A stretch of 64,000 nt of DNA. Origin: Polydactylus sextarius. Lineage: Eukaryota > Chordata > Actinopteri > Polynemidae. This document shows positions 63,506-64,000 of the stretch, one piece after another. Position numbers and translations under genes: made by a program. The notes under the pieces were generated by a model. The model saw only the letters and a list, made by a program, of their open reading frames with translations, was not told the DNA's origin and searched no databases. The DNA lies in NCBI GenBank assembly GCA_016801845.1, contig CM028931.1:6717563-6781562 (forward strand). Reading direction: 5' to 3'. How positions within the stretch are numbered: the stretch's first letter is position 1; the number at the start of each line of letters is the position of its first letter.

Positions 63506-64000
63506 GGGGGATCCTTATTAAATTACACCACAATTACATCCTGATCACAATGCAAGGTGATCATGTCAGTCATGTTCACGTGACTGGACATCACCTGCAT
63601 AGTAACTTTGAATAATTCAATGTAAGGTGTTATATCTTCATTTCTTAAAGATGATTTTAAGGATGGTGTATTTTAGGATTTGGTGGATGGTCAAAAATAA
63701 TGTGACTCAAATACCATATGAGCCATCACCTTAGTATGATGGAATGGTTTGTGCAGCTCAAAATGCAGCTCAAAATGCAACTGAAGTCAACACATATGAT
63801 GGATTGTGCCACCTCTGGATTTCTGGACTTGCTTCAGGTGAGAGATGCCAGTAGGGTGTGGGGATACCTTGGCTGAGCTGTGATGAATTTCCCTTGAAAC
63901 TGGAATTACCTTCCTGTTATTTAAAGATGATGTGGTTTTGTAGGCCTCATCATACCATGACCTCCATCATGCACTGCGACAGTTTGCAGTTTAGTGTAAA

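Larger units (their letters stand above)
54026..64000. other. zmat4: zmat4 intron, right part of window
   Basis: At least 10 kb without the next zmat4 exon. Contains LINE and SINE fragments (55,630; 58,930; 60,245; 63,005) and a CA microsatellite. Confidence 0.7.

Overview
The window is vertebrate nuclear DNA, most likely from a teleost fish. It has long introns with GT/AG junctions, CpG-poor AT-rich non-coding DNA with one CpG island, abundant microsatellites, and dispersed repeats of types common in fish (tRNA-like SINEs, LINE 3' ends, a MITE-like pair). No bacterial or phage features, operons, CRISPR arrays or rRNA were seen. All family names come from recognising protein sequence by eye; no search was run.

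Layout. (1) About 1-15,560, plus strand: the body of nsmf (NMDA receptor synaptonuclear signalling and neuronal migration factor, also called Jacob or NELF). Fourteen coding exons can be placed between 1691 and 15356. They join in one open frame of 590 codons plus stop, with every splice phase agreeing. The first coding exon, which would carry the myristoylated N-terminus, lies left of the window. (2) About 15,560-27,830: intergenic DNA with decayed repeats and no convincing gene. (3) About 27,835-28,345: a CpG island with CCAAT and GC boxes, probably the promoter and first exon of the next gene. (4) About 28,060 to the right edge: zmat4 (matrin-type zinc finger protein 4), plus strand. Two coding exons are visible, 42103-42204 and 53936-54025, encoding residues 1-64 and the complete first zinc finger. 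The remaining exons lie to the right.

Both genes are read left to right. NSMF carries NMDA-receptor signals from synapse to nucleus. ZMAT4 is a little-studied predicted nuclear zinc finger protein. Nothing here shows that the two work together.

The most useful observations are: a 29-codon ORF in the CpG island that would splice in phase 0 onto the zmat4 start codon; loss of the IQ glutamine in the nsmf calmodulin-like binding motif; SINE insertions with intact target-site duplications (14, 11 and 9 bp); a MITE-like element in two inverted copies 32 kb apart; a truncated, internally deleted antisense LINE ending about 67 bp before a zmat4 splice acceptor; and a near-perfect 21-bp hairpin. I found no evidence for an undescribed biological system.
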